The notes below the pieces were generated by a model that saw only the letters and a program-made list of their open reading frames with translations, was not told the DNA's origin and ran no database searches. 64,000 nt of DNA. Origin: Kordia periserrulae (GTDB taxonomy: Bacteria > Bacteroidota > Bacteroidia > Flavobacteriales > Flavobacteriaceae). Shown here one piece after another: positions 53,988 through 63,200 of the stretch. Both the position numbers and the translations under genes were made by a program. Where the stretch lies: the NCBI RefSeq assembly GCF_003054265.1, contig NZ_QBKT01000001.1:1-64000 (forward strand), in the 5' to 3' direction. Every line of letters begins with the position of its first letter. The first letter of the stretch is position 1.

Positions 53988-54644
53988 TTACGGTTTTTTG
54001 GCGACTATATTTCCGTTTACAAACGCAAAATTATAATCACCTGTAATATGAAAATCAGCAGGAAATGCTTCTTCTAAAGTCGGATACCATTTTTTCTTGG
54101 TGTGATTTACCAAAATGAACAACCCTTCTGGAGTTCCCAAAGCGCAAAATTTATCAAAATCACCATCATATACTTCAATCGGACGCATGTCATTAATTTG
54201 ATGATAGATGGCTTTATTATCTGTAGAAACGATGCCAATTTCGCTAATGCTTAACAAATCTGCCGTCGAAAACGGATGCGTATTCACCACGTCTAAGTCT
54301 TTTCGCGCGATGAATTCGACAATATTTCGGTCTTTATCATAAAAATACAAGGCTTCTGCGTTCCATCCAGAAAAATCAGCAATTGGTTCGCCATCACACC
54401 ATAAAATATCGGTACGCTTTTGAATCCATTGCAACGCTTGTTGAATTTTATATGAAGAAATATTAATGGCAAAATGTGCTTGCCGACTACGATTCGATTT
54501 TACAAACGTGAGCGAAGAAACACCCAATTTTACCGTAAATTTTTCCGCGTTTGCAGCTACCAAAGGCAATTCTAACACCTGAGTGTAAAAATGCTGCTGT
54601 GCTTCTAAATTTGTAGTAAAAAGAGTGAGTTCGCCAATTTTCAT
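53988..54644 (-). CDS. VOC family (glyoxalase/bleomycin resistance-like) protein
   Basis: A 218-residue protein with two betaalphabetabetabeta modules: GELTLFTTNLEAQQHFYTQV then LYFYDKDRNIVEFIARKDL, and a second half beginning ISEIGIVSTDNKAIYHQIND. The E of VEFIAR is a usual metal ligand position. VOC proteins bind a metal and varied small molecules; the substrate is unknown. It lies 29 nt before yaaA on the same strand and may head that operon. Confidence 0.88.
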   Translation of the reverse strand: MKIGELTLFTTNLEAQQHFYTQVLELPLVAANAEKFTVKLGVSSLTFVKSNRSRQAHFAINISSYKIQQALQWIQKRTDILWCDGEPIADFSGWNAEALYFYDKDRNIVEFIARKDLDVVNTHPFSTADLLSISEIGIVSTDNKAIYHQINDMRPIEVYDGDFDKFCALGTPEGLFILVNHTKKKWYPTLEEAFPADFHITGDYNFAFVNGNIVAKKP

Positions 54645-54811
54645 AGTTTAAAAATACTATAATTTCATGAGCTACAATAACGATTCAAACAGTTATCATT
54701 TATAGAAAAATAGACATTGCTTATCATTTGAAAACGAAGTAATTCCACAACTTTAACGTTTCAATAACAACTTTACGGACAAATTTTCGGAACTTATAAA
54801 AAAGTTATTTT

Positions 54812-55366
54812 ATGAAAATAAAGTCCAACGCTTTGCCACAAGAACACGATTCGCCTCATTATGAGGTCAATCGACAGTTTTGTGAAGATTTTGAGCGATA
54901 TGTTGCTACTAAAAACGGCAACGTAAAAGGCAGTTATAATGCGTGGTCTTTTCTCGTTTCTGGAAAAATTGAAGGCAAAAAGCCATGGACAATTAAATAC
55001 AAAAAAGCGACATTTTCAGGTGCTCCTACAATTTTATGGCGTTCTACAAAATCGCAAAGCATATTTACGTCTGTTACTTGGACTTGCGAAGCCATCAATA
55101 CGAGCAATTCTAAAATTTTTATCCGAAAAAAAAGAGCCGCAGACCGTTTCAATCCACGATTTAAGCAATTTAAGCATTACAAACGTTACGTCATTAAATC
55201 GAATACAAAAGAAACGGAATTACTTTGTCAGGTTTTTGATATTTTGAGATCGCTTTTCGTTTCTGAGGAAATTTACCGACTTCAAATTAAAAACAATAAA
55301 ATCATCATTGAATTGCGATGTGAAGTCCATTATTTTAAGATTTTGGATAAGCTTCTTGAACTTTAG
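54812..55366 (+). CDS. Hypothetical protein
   Basis: A 184-residue soluble protein without signal or membrane segment. The first half is mixed beta-rich (WSFLVSGKIEGKKPWTIKYK), and a basic stretch RKKRAADRFNPRFKQFKHYK lies near residues 104-125, followed by a helical section. I do not recognise a family. It is a single gene, followed by a heptamer tract. Confidence 0.65.
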   Translation: MKIKSNALPQEHDSPHYEVNRQFCEDFERYVATKNGNVKGSYNAWSFLVSGKIEGKKPWTIKYKKATFSGAPTILWRSTKSQSIFTSVTWTCEAINTSNSKIFIRKKRAADRFNPRFKQFKHYKRYVIKSNTKETELLCQVFDILRSLFVSEEIYRLQIKNNKIIIELRCEVHYFKILDKLLEL

Positions 55367-55430
55367 TTTTTGTTGTTTGTTGTTCGTGGTTTCATGAATA
55401 AATTTGTAAACCGACGAAAAAATCTCAACT

Positions 55431-55491
55431 CCAACACCCAACACCCAACACCCAACACCTAACACCTAACACCTAACACCTAACACCTAAC
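55431..55491. repeat. Heptamer tract (CCCAACA)x3 grading into (CCTAACA)x5
   Basis: About 8.7 units of a 7-base repeat in which the first copies read cccaaca and the later ones cctaaca, a C-to-T change at one unit position. Its reverse complement, TGTTGGG/TGTTAGG, is one or two bases from the TGTTGAA unit of the trp operon. Confidence 0.93.
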
Positions 55492-55529
55492 AAAAAAACA
55501 CTATCTTGCAGCCCTAAAAATTTGAACGT

Positions 55530-55970
55530 ATGAAATTATTGAAATCCGTAGATAAAGTATTGGCACGTATGGGAAGTTCCAAAGCTACTGAACGTGCATA
55601 TAACGAACCTTTAACCGCAGAAATGATACAACAAATTCCAGGAGAGCAACTAGGCGTTTCCGAAGCTGGTGGTATTTGGGCTGGAATTCAAGAATTGAAT
55701 GGATATGTATTTATGGAATTGATTATTTTAGATACAACCAAAATCAAGACGTTTAAAGGCGTTACAGTCACTTTTTCAGGCGAAAATGAATTGAAGCTCG
55801 AATCGGATACGAAAGAAGTCAATTCTGAATTTTCAGATATCTTTAATCGTTGGTTAACGCAAATTAGCGTAGAAATTTCAAAGAAAAAGTTAAACTTCAT
55901 CAAGAAGAAAAAATACCATCAAATTCAACTCGGTTTTAAGAAGAAAACGCTTTTGTATGAAGTGAAGTAG
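55530..55970 (+). CDS. Hypothetical protein
   Basis: A 146-residue protein. An N-terminal helix with a basic patch (KSVDKVLARMGSSKATERAY) precedes a beta-rich segment (GYVFMELIILDTTKIKTFKG), and the tail is strongly basic (EISKKKLNFIKKKKYHQIQL). No signal or membrane span. No family recognised; length and codon use look like a real gene. The gap that follows contains degenerate cctaaaac phrases and a class A REP. Confidence 0.65.
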   Translation: MKLLKSVDKVLARMGSSKATERAYNEPLTAEMIQQIPGEQLGVSEAGGIWAGIQELNGYVFMELIILDTTKIKTFKGVTVTFSGENELKLESDTKEVNSEFSDIFNRWLTQISVEISKKKLNFIKKKKYHQIQLGFKKKTLLYEVK

Positions 55971-56090
55971 TTGTTTGTGTTTTGTTCTTTGTTTTTTGTG
56001 GTTTCGAAAGTAAAGTTACACACAACCGAAAAACATCTCAAAACTACTAATACCTAAAACCCAAAACCAAACACCTAAAACCTATCACCA

Positions 56091-56110
56091 CATCGAGCGC
56101 AGTCGAGATG
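56091..56110. repeat. REP-like class A palindrome near the rluD stop
   Basis: catcgagcgcagtcgagatg, identical to the core inside trpF (46412-46431). It lies 5 nt beyond the minus-strand RluD stop. Confidence 0.88.
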
Positions 56111-56115
56111 AAAAC

Positions 56116-57156
56116 CTACATATCCACATGCTTGGCATAGTTGCGCCATTTTTCAATACATTCGGTCATGTCTTGTGGAACTTCTGAATCGAAACGCATC
56201 TTTTCTCCCGTTGTTGGATGCACAAAACCTAAGGTTTTTGCATGTAAAGCTTGACGCGGTAAAATTTTGAAACAGTTTTCTACAAATTGCTTGTATTTTG
56301 AAAAAGTGGTTCCTTTTAAAATGCGCTCGCCGCCATAACGTTCGTCGTTGAATAAAGTATGACCGATATGCTTCATGTGCACACGAATTTGATGCGTACG
56401 TCCTGTTTCTAATTGACACGAAACTAGCGTGACATAGCCAAATCGCTCAAGGACTTTGTAATGTGTTACCGCAGGTTTTCCTTTGTCAGCATCATCGCCC
56501 GTGTACACCGTGTTTTGAAGTCTGTTTTTAGGATGACGTCCAATATTTCCTTCTACCGTACCTTCATCTTCTTCCACATTTCCCCAAACTAGCGCGTAAT
56601 ACAAACGCTCTGACGTTTTATCAAAAAATTGTTTTGCCAAGTGCGTCATGGCTTCTTCTGTTTTGGCAACAACCAACAATCCGCTCGTATCTTTGTCAAT
56701 TCTGTGTACCAATCCTGGACGTTCGTTGGAGTTTTTTGGCAAATTATCAAAATGATAAATCAGCGCGTTAATCAAGGTTCCTGAGTAGTTTCCATGTCCT
56801 GGATGCACCACCATTCCCGCAGGTTTATTCACAACAAGTACATCATCATCTTCATACACTACATCAATCGGAATGTCTTCTCCCACCAACAAATGCTCGT
56901 ACGGCGGATATTCAAACAATACTTTAATGACGTCGTTTCCTTTTACTTTGTAATTGGACTTTACAGGTTTGTCATTCACATAAATATTACCATCTTTTGC
57001 CGCTTGTTGAATTTTATTTCGGGTAGCACCTTCTATAAAATTCATCAAATATTTATCAACGCGCAACGGTTGCTGCCCTTTTTCGGCAGTAAATGAATAG
57101 TGTTCGTATAAATCGTCTGATTCGTCTTGTGGTAGTGGAAAATTATTCTCCTGCAT
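56116..57156 (-). CDS. rluD: Ribosomal large subunit pseudouridine synthase, RluD family
   Basis: A 346-residue enzyme if started at ATG 57156 (MQENNFPLPQDESDD); an upstream in-frame ATG at 57201 overlaps the PASTA gene more deeply. It has an S4 RNA-binding domain (RVDKYLMNFIEGATRNKIQQ) and the catalytic Asp motif GLVHRIDKDTSGLLVVAKTE, followed by LETGRTHQIRVHMKHIGHTL. It converts uridines in 23S rRNA, probably the helix 69 sites. The start overlaps the PASTA gene by 14 nt, implying translational coupling. Confidence 0.94.
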   Translation of the reverse strand: MQENNFPLPQDESDDLYEHYSFTAEKGQQPLRVDKYLMNFIEGATRNKIQQAAKDGNIYVNDKPVKSNYKVKGNDVIKVLFEYPPYEHLLVGEDIPIDVVYEDDDVLVVNKPAGMVVHPGHGNYSGTLINALIYHFDNLPKNSNERPGLVHRIDKDTSGLLVVAKTEEAMTHLAKQFFDKTSERLYYALVWGNVEEDEGTVEGNIGRHPKNRLQNTVYTGDDADKGKPAVTHYKVLERFGYVTLVSCQLETGRTHQIRVHMKHIGHTLFNDERYGGERILKGTTFSKYKQFVENCFKILPRQALHAKTLGFVHPTTGEKMRFDSEVPQDMTECIEKWRNYAKHVDM

Positions 57157-57739
57157 TGTTATCGTTTTCGTCTGTATTGCTAGAACCTGGACGTTTTCCA
57201 TTTCCTAAAATCAATTCGAGTTTGGACATTTTTGGAAGTCGGTCATTTGGCTGAATTGGTTTTCCATTGTGTTTTAAACCTAACACCATATCCTTTCCAA
57301 TATTGTCTTTGTACGTTACTTTTTCCACCTCAAACCCGACAGCATTTAGGGTAGATTCTGCTGTTCTTCTCGTAATTTGAATCACGTACGGAATGGTCAC
57401 TTCACGGTATTTTGACGGATTGATTTTTAAGTAGATTTTTCGTCCTTCTTTTACTTTATCTCCCGCATACGGATATTGCTCAATGATAGAATACGCGGGA
57501 AAATCGGGATTGTAATTTACGGTATCTTGCAATAAATAATTCAAGTCGTTTTCTTCAAGTTTTGCTTTGGCTTCTTCAAATGAAAGTTTTGCCAAATCAG
57601 GAACCGTTTTAAATTCGCCTTTATTGGTTGAATAATCAAGCCATTGTGTCATTAAAAAAACCAATACAATGATGATTCCGACAGCTATTCCTAATTGTTT
57701 TAAAAATACTTTTGACGTAAGAAACTTTAAAAAATCCAT
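57143..57739 (-). CDS. Membrane-anchored PASTA domain protein
   Basis: A 198-residue protein with one transmembrane helix (about residues 15-33, IAVGIIIVLVFLMTQWL), then two PASTA domains (VPDLAKLSFEEAKAKLEEND; IPYVIQITRRTAESTLNAVG) and an acidic Asn-rich tail. PASTA domains often bind peptidoglycan. Unlike PknB there is no kinase domain. Overlap with rluD and nearness to ddl are typical in Flavobacteriaceae. TATATTTG lies at 57767-57760. Confidence 0.9.
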   Translation of the reverse strand: MDFLKFLTSKVFLKQLGIAVGIIIVLVFLMTQWLDYSTNKGEFKTVPDLAKLSFEEAKAKLEENDLNYLLQDTVNYNPDFPAYSIIEQYPYAGDKVKEGRKIYLKINPSKYREVTIPYVIQITRRTAESTLNAVGFEVEKVTYKDNIGKDMVLGLKHNGKPIQPNDRLPKMSKLELILGNGKRPGSSNTDENDNNAGE

Positions 57740-57759
57740 TTACAATCCGTTTTAAAAGA

Positions 57760-57767
57760 CAAATATA
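57760..57767 (-). promoter_or_regulatory. -7 box (TATATTTG) of the PASTA/rluD operon
   Basis: TATATTTG ends 20 nt before the PASTA gene ATG. No TTTG at the usual -33 distance was found. Confidence 0.45.
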
Positions 57768-57902
57768 CATACTATTATTGAACTCGTCTCGACTTTTCCA
57801 TCTCAAAAAAATACCGAGATTCTGCTACTTTTCTGCTTTGATTTGTCCACAAATACAGTTACTTTCGTTTAATAACGTTTATTTGAGTTATTTCTTATTG
57901 GA

Positions 57903-58883
57903 ATGAAGAAAAATATTGCCATCATTATGGGCGGTTATTCTAGTGAATACGCCATTTCATTAAAAACGGGAAATGTTGTTTACAAACATTTAAACAAAGA
58001 ATTATACAATGTCTTTAAAGTGCATATTTTTCTCGAAAAGTGGGTTTGTATGACCGATTTTGGCGAAGAGTTTCCTATTGATAAGAATGACTTTTCCGTG
58101 ACTATCAATGCGGTTAAAATTACGTTCGACTGTGTGTTTAACGCCATTCACGGAACGCCAGGCGAAGATGGTTACATGCAAGGCTATTTAGATTTGTTGG
58201 GAATTCCGCATACGAGTTGTGGTATGTACCAAGCGGCATTGACTTTTAATAAACGTGATTTGCTAGCGACTTTGAAACCCTATGGTATTAAAAGTGCTAC
58301 TTCTTACTATTTGAACGTGGGCGATGCTATTGACGAAACTGCTATTATTGAAACGGTTGGCTTGCCTTGTTTTGTAAAAGCGAACAAAGCAGGAAGCAGT
58401 TTTGGAGTCTCCAAAGTTCATGAAGTTTCCGAATTGCAAGAAGCAATTGCGGTCGCTTTAAAAGAAGATGATGAAGTCATTATTGAATCGTTTTTAGATG
58501 GTGTTGAAGTTTCTGTCGGTGTGATTAATTATAAAGGAAAAGTAACCGTGTTGCCAATTACAGAAATTGTGTCTGAAAATGACTTTTTTGATTACGAAGC
58601 GAAGTATTTAGGGAAATCACAAGAAATTACACCTGCACGAATTTCGGCAGAATTGACCGAGAAAGTTTCCAAAGTAGCCAAACATATTTATGAAGTATTA
58701 AAAATGGAAGGCTTTTCGCGAAGTGAATTTATTTTTAAAGATGACGAACCGTATTTGTTGGAAGTAAATACCGTACCAGGAATGACCGAAGAAAGTATTT
58801 TACCACAACAAGCAAAAGCCGCAGGAATTTCGTTAGAAGCACTCTTTGGAAATGCTGTTGCCTTAGCTTTGGCTAAAAAATAG
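57903..58883 (+). CDS. ddl: D-alanine--D-alanine ligase
   Basis: A 326-residue ATP-grasp ligase making D-Ala-D-Ala for peptidoglycan. The N-terminal GGYSSEYAISLKTG holds a substrate Glu, then HGTPGEDGYMQGYLDLLGIP, the ATP-site CFVKANKAGSSFGVSKV, and the metal-binding LLEVNTVPGMTEES. Length is normal. It faces away from the PASTA/rluD operon and is followed after 35 nt by coaD. Confidence 0.97.
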   Translation: MKKNIAIIMGGYSSEYAISLKTGNVVYKHLNKELYNVFKVHIFLEKWVCMTDFGEEFPIDKNDFSVTINAVKITFDCVFNAIHGTPGEDGYMQGYLDLLGIPHTSCGMYQAALTFNKRDLLATLKPYGIKSATSYYLNVGDAIDETAIIETVGLPCFVKANKAGSSFGVSKVHEVSELQEAIAVALKEDDEVIIESFLDGVEVSVGVINYKGKVTVLPITEIVSENDFFDYEAKYLGKSQEITPARISAELTEKVSKVAKHIYEVLKMEGFSRSEFIFKDDEPYLLEVNTVPGMTEESILPQQAKAAGISLEALFGNAVALALAKK

Positions 58884-58918
58884 TACCTTGTCAACGATTT
58901 TCATCTCAAATTAAGCAC

Positions 58919-59371
58919 ATGAAACGAGCTATTTTCCCAGGATCTTTCGATCCAATTACTTTAGGACATTATGATATTATCAAGCGTGGCATCCGATTGT
59001 TTGATGAAGTTATTGTCGCTATTGGCGTGAATTCTGCAAAAAAATACATGTTCAGTTTGGAACAACGCAAGCAATTTATTGAAGCTGCATTTAAAGACGA
59101 ACCGCGTGTAAAAGTAGTTACGTATGAAGGTTTAACTGTTGATTTTTGCATGAAACACAAGGTAGATTTTATTCTGCGCGGACTTCGAAATCCCGCTGAT
59201 TTTGAGTTTGAAAAAGCCATTGCACATACCAATCGTGATTTGGCACCTGTAGAAACTGTTTTTCTGTTAACTGCCGCAAAAACTTCCTATATCTCCTCTT
59301 CCATCGTTCGCGAAGTCATTCGCCATAATGGCGATTATACCTTGCTAGTTCCAGATTCGGTTCGAGTTTGA
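58919..59371 (+). CDS. coaD: Phosphopantetheine adenylyltransferase
   Basis: A 150-residue nucleotidyltransferase catalysing the fourth step of coenzyme A synthesis. The ATP-binding FPGSFDPITLGHYDIIKRG near residues 5-23 and the C-terminal YISSSIVREVIRHNGD are complete. It follows ddl closely and is probably cotranscribed. The stop codon runs straight into a short TGTTGAA/TGTTGGA heptamer tract. Confidence 0.97.
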   Translation: MKRAIFPGSFDPITLGHYDIIKRGIRLFDEVIVAIGVNSAKKYMFSLEQRKQFIEAAFKDEPRVKVVTYEGLTVDFCMKHKVDFILRGLRNPADFEFEKAIAHTNRDLAPVETVFLLTAAKTSYISSSIVREVIRHNGDYTLLVPDSVRV

Positions 59372-59399
59372 TGTTGAATGTTGGATGTTGGATGTTGGA
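59372..59399. repeat. Heptamer tract, TGTTGAA + (TGTTGGA)x3
   Basis: Four 7-base units start directly after the coaD stop. The unit differs by one base from the trp operon tracts. Confidence 0.95.
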
Positions 59400-59488
59400 T
59401 TTTGAAATTATAAAAAAGAAGTATCTAAAAGCGCAGCGGTCTAAGAGATTTCGCATTCGCAGAAACAAGTCTAAAAGCAACAGTGCAT

Positions 59489-60511
59489 CTAAGAAATCAC
59501 ATTCACTTCCGCTTCAATCGCAATATTGAATTTTTCTAAAACGGTTTCTTGTATTTTTTTCGCTAAGGCTAAAATTTCCGATCCTTTGGCATTTCCGTAA
59601 TTCACCAATACTAAGGCTTGATGCTTATGTACACCTGCATCTCCAAAGCGTTTTCCTTTAAATCCACATTGCTCAATGAGCCAACCTGCAGGCACTTTAA
59701 TTTCCGTATCTGAAACGACATAATGCGGTGCATTGGGATAGTTTTTTTGTAAAGCTTCAAAGGCGGTTTTTAGAATTATCGGATTTTTAAAGAAACTTCC
59801 ACTATTGCCAATTTCTTTCGGATTGGGAAGTTTTCGTTGACGAATCGCAATCACGGCATTACTCACATCTTTGATGGTCGGATTGGTTATGTTATTGCTT
59901 TCCAATTCTTGTTGAATGGCTCCGTAAGAGATATTCAATGAATGCTTACGCGAAGTCAATTCGAAAAAAACAGAAGTGATAATATAGTTGCCTTTCGCTT
60001 CGTTTTTAAAAATAGAATTTCGATATCCAAATTGGCAATCTTCTAATGTAAATACTTTTTCTTCTTGCGTTTTTATATCAATGGCGATGCAATGCGAAAA
60101 AACATCTTTCAATTCTACGCCATACGCACCAATATTCTGAATAGGAGACGTTCCTACATTTCCTGGAATGAGCGATAAGTTTTCAACGCCGCCGTAATTA
60201 TTTTCCAAACACCACAATACAAATTCATGCCAATTTTCGCCAGCTTGAACTTCCACAATCACAGTTTCTGAAGAGGCAGCCACCACTTCTTTCCCTTTTA
60301 AATTGACATGCAATACAGGAGTTTCAACATCGCGAGTGAGGAGCATGTTACTACCGCCACCAAGTACAAAATAATCTTGAAATTCGGGTAATTTCAAAAC
60401 TTCAATCAATTCCTTTTTGGTAGAAACTGAAATAAAATACTTCGCGTTGACATCGATGCCAAACGTGTTGAAATCTTTTAGCGAAACTTTATGTTGTATG
60501 GTGATTTGCAA
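59489..60511 (-). CDS. murB: UDP-N-acetylenolpyruvoylglucosamine reductase
   Basis: A 340-residue FAD enzyme completing UDP-MurNAc synthesis. The N-terminal FNTFGIDVNAKYFISVSTKK and YFVLGGGSNMLLT bind FAD. The catalytic Ser is in GNSGSFFKNP, and AGWLIEQCGFKGKRFGDAGV matches the type I (E. coli-like) form, as does the length. The terminal EAEVNVIS holds the catalytic Glu. It starts 2 nt after the aminotransferase stop, so the two share an mRNA. Confidence 0.96.
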   Translation of the reverse strand: MQITIQHKVSLKDFNTFGIDVNAKYFISVSTKKELIEVLKLPEFQDYFVLGGGSNMLLTRDVETPVLHVNLKGKEVVAASSETVIVEVQAGENWHEFVLWCLENNYGGVENLSLIPGNVGTSPIQNIGAYGVELKDVFSHCIAIDIKTQEEKVFTLEDCQFGYRNSIFKNEAKGNYIITSVFFELTSRKHSLNISYGAIQQELESNNITNPTIKDVSNAVIAIRQRKLPNPKEIGNSGSFFKNPIILKTAFEALQKNYPNAPHYVVSDTEIKVPAGWLIEQCGFKGKRFGDAGVHKHQALVLVNYGNAKGSEILALAKKIQETVLEKFNIAIEAEVNVIS

Positions 60512-60513
60512 AA

Positions 60514-61704
60514 TTAAGCGTTGTAAGCTTTCAAAGCTTCTTTAAGTATTTTGATAGATTTTTTCAAACTATTTTCATTCAACACATACGCAATTCTAAT
60601 TTGATTGAGTCCTGTGTTTGGTGTAGAGTAAAATCCTGCTGCTGGTGCAACCATAATGGTTTCGCCGTTGTAATCAAAGCTTTCCAACAACCACTTTGCA
60701 AAATCTTCTGCATTTTCAACAGGCAATTCTGCCACGCAATAAAAAGCACCTTTCGGATTTGCCACACGCACACCTTCAATTTCTTTCAATCCCGTGATAA
60801 GCGTATTACGTCTGCTTACATATTCTTCAATAACATCATCAAAATAACTTTGCGGTGTTTGTAAAGCAGCTTCACTGGCAATTTGGGCAAATGTTGGAGG
60901 CGACAAGCGCGCTTGCGCAAATTTCATCGCAGTTTCCATTACCTCTTTGTTTTTTGATATAATACAACCAATACGCGCTCCACACATGCTATAGCGTTTG
61001 GAAACAGAATCGACCATAATCGCATGTTGTTCCAAATTAGGTTCTTGCATAATGGAATAGTGCTGCACACCATCATAAGCGAATTCGCGATATACTTCAT
61101 CCGCAATTAAAAATAAATCGTGTTTTTGTACAATTTTAGCCAGTTTTTGAATTTCTTCTTTGGTATATAAATAGCCTGTTGGATTTCCAGGATTGCAAAT
61201 AAGAATTGCTTTTGTTTTTGGCGTGATTAATTTTTCAAATTCTTCAATTGGAGGCAACGCAAAATTGTTCTCTATCTTAGAAATTACAGGAACCACTTTT
61301 ACGCCAGCAGCGACTGAAAAACCGTTGTAATTGGCATAAAAAGGCTCAGGGATTATCACTTCATCATCTACGTCCATTGTACTTCCAAAAGCAAATGCTA
61401 AGGCTTCACTTCCACCTGTTGTCACTATAATATCATCTGCATCTACTTCAATGTCATGCTTTGCATAATAATTGGCAATTTTTTTTCTATATTCTTCCGA
61501 ACCGTCTGATTTTGTGTACGCCAATACATCTAACATGTGCACTTTTACAGCGTCCATTGCAATTTGCGGCGTTTTAATATCAGGTTGCCCAATGTTTAAG
61601 TGATATACTGTTTTTCCTTGTTTATAAGCCTTTTCAGCATACGGAACAAGTTTACGAATAGGCGATTGAGGCATTGCAATTCCTTTGTTGGAAATAGTTG
61701 GCAT
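60514..61704 (-). CDS. Pyridoxal phosphate aminotransferase (aspartate aminotransferase type)
   Basis: A 396-residue class I aminotransferase. The N-terminal VYHLNIGQPDIKTPQIAMDA, the AICNPGNPTGYLYTKEEI-type loop, and the PLP Lys in SVSKRYSMCGARIG are intact, and the substrate Arg lies in NQIRIAYVLN near the C-terminus. It probably transfers amino groups between aspartate or similar acids and 2-oxoglutarate; exact specificity is uncertain. First gene of a two-gene unit with murB, divergent from the aspartyl protease gene. Confidence 0.92.
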   Translation of the reverse strand: MPTISNKGIAMPQSPIRKLVPYAEKAYKQGKTVYHLNIGQPDIKTPQIAMDAVKVHMLDVLAYTKSDGSEEYRKKIANYYAKHDIEVDADDIIVTTGGSEALAFAFGSTMDVDDEVIIPEPFYANYNGFSVAAGVKVVPVISKIENNFALPPIEEFEKLITPKTKAILICNPGNPTGYLYTKEEIQKLAKIVQKHDLFLIADEVYREFAYDGVQHYSIMQEPNLEQHAIMVDSVSKRYSMCGARIGCIISKNKEVMETAMKFAQARLSPPTFAQIASEAALQTPQSYFDDVIEEYVSRRNTLITGLKEIEGVRVANPKGAFYCVAELPVENAEDFAKWLLESFDYNGETIMVAPAAGFYSTPNTGLNQIRIAYVLNENSLKKSIKILKEALKAYNA

Positions 61705-61856
61705 GATATACGATTTTTAGAGCTACAAAAATGCAAAATATATTTCAGAAATATAACGAATATGACATATTTTCAACAACGTTAAAAAAGAAGTATTTTT
61801 CGGAAAAAAGAAGGTTTTTTTGTATATTAGTTTGTTACCAAAACCCCTCAATAATT

Positions 61857-63200
61857 TTGCGAAAGTTAAAAATACATATATTTCTGCTGTTATTTTGTAT
61901 ATCTGGAATTGCACAGGCGCAAAGTAAGTTTCACATCATCGATGGAAAAGAAAAGGCATCTGTAAGTTTTAAATTGATTAACAACTTGATTGTCCTTCCT
62001 GTTGAAATTAATGGTGTAAGCATGTCTTTTCTGTTAGATTCTGGCGTTAATAAACCCATTATGTTTAGCTTGAATCCTGGCGATTCATTATCTATTGAGC
62101 AAAAAGAGCGCATTCAACTTCGCGGTTTGGGTTCTGGAGAATCAATTGATGCCGTAAAAGCGCGTTCGGATACGTTTAGAATCAACAATCTTCTCAAAAA
62201 TAATTTAGAATTATACATCATTCTCGACCAAGATATCAACATGTCTACTCGTTTAGGTGTTCCAATACATGGTATTATTGGTTATGATGTGTTTAAAGAT
62301 TTTATTGTGGAAATTAATTATGCCACGGAAAAAATCAAGTTTTACAACCCAAAAACATATAAGTATCGTAATTGTAAAAAATGTACCGATTTACCACTGA
62401 CATTTCGAAATAACAAACCGTATATTGATGTCACAGTTGCCATTGAAGAAGATACAGAACCTAATATTCCTGTAAAATTATTAATTGATTCTGGCGGAAG
62501 CGATGCCTTGTGGTTGTTTGAAGATAAAGAAAAACAAATTACCATTCCTGAGAAAAAATTTGATGATTTTCTAGGTCGCGGATTGAGTGGAAGTATCTAC
62601 GGAATGCGTTCGCGGGTAAAGAAATTTAACGTGGGACAATTTACATTTGAAAACGCAAAAGTCGCTTTTCCAGATTCTACTGCAATCACCTACGTAAAAA
62701 ACTTTAAAGAGCGCAATGGAAGTATTGGTGGCGAAATTTTAAAGCGCTTCAGAGTCATTTTCGATTATGGCAATGAACGTATCCGACTTCGAAAAAGTAA
62801 ATACTTCTCCGACCCATTTCGTTACAATATGAGCGGTATTGAACTGCAACACAATGGCATGCGCGTGGTGCAAGAAATAAAAAAACGTAGTAATGGTGTT
62901 ACCAATTATGGTCGCCAAACAGGCAATGGTGAAATCAGCGTTGTTTTTGAACATTACAACACGTTCAATCTTGTAAAAGCTTATGAAATTGCTGAAATCC
63001 GAAAAAATTCCCCAGCAGAATTAGCAGGATTAAAAAAAGGTGATGTGATTGTTTCTATCAACGCAAAAACAGTTGATAAAATGTCTCTAAGTGAAGTCAC
63101 AGAACTACTGCAAGGAAAGGAAGATAAAAAAATGCGTATCAAAGTCTTACGCGGTCCGATGGAATTAAAATTTGAGTTTCGTTTAAAAGACGTACTTTGA
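61857..63200 (+). CDS. Exported retropepsin-like aspartyl protease with C-terminal PDZ domain
   Basis: I choose TTG 61857 because it yields a clean signal peptide (MRKLKIHIFLLLFCISGIAQAQ); the frame is also open from ATG 61731 but that adds a 42-residue non-hydrophobic leader. The 447-residue product has two catalytic-type motifs, FLLDSGVNKPI and LLIDSGGSDALW, as in bilobal aspartic proteases, then a PDZ domain from about 375 (AEIRKNSPAELAGLKKGDVI). Likely a periplasmic or surface protease that selects substrates by PDZ. Bacteroidota have many such proteins of unknown target. Confidence 0.85.
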   Translation: MRKLKIHIFLLLFCISGIAQAQSKFHIIDGKEKASVSFKLINNLIVLPVEINGVSMSFLLDSGVNKPIMFSLNPGDSLSIEQKERIQLRGLGSGESIDAVKARSDTFRINNLLKNNLELYIILDQDINMSTRLGVPIHGIIGYDVFKDFIVEINYATEKIKFYNPKTYKYRNCKKCTDLPLTFRNNKPYIDVTVAIEEDTEPNIPVKLLIDSGGSDALWLFEDKEKQITIPEKKFDDFLGRGLSGSIYGMRSRVKKFNVGQFTFENAKVAFPDSTAITYVKNFKERNGSIGGEILKRFRVIFDYGNERIRLRKSKYFSDPFRYNMSGIELQHNGMRVVQEIKKRSNGVTNYGRQTGNGEISVVFEHYNTFNLVKAYEIAEIRKNSPAELAGLKKGDVIVSINAKTVDKMSLSEVTELLQGKEDKKMRIKVLRGPMELKFEFRLKDVL

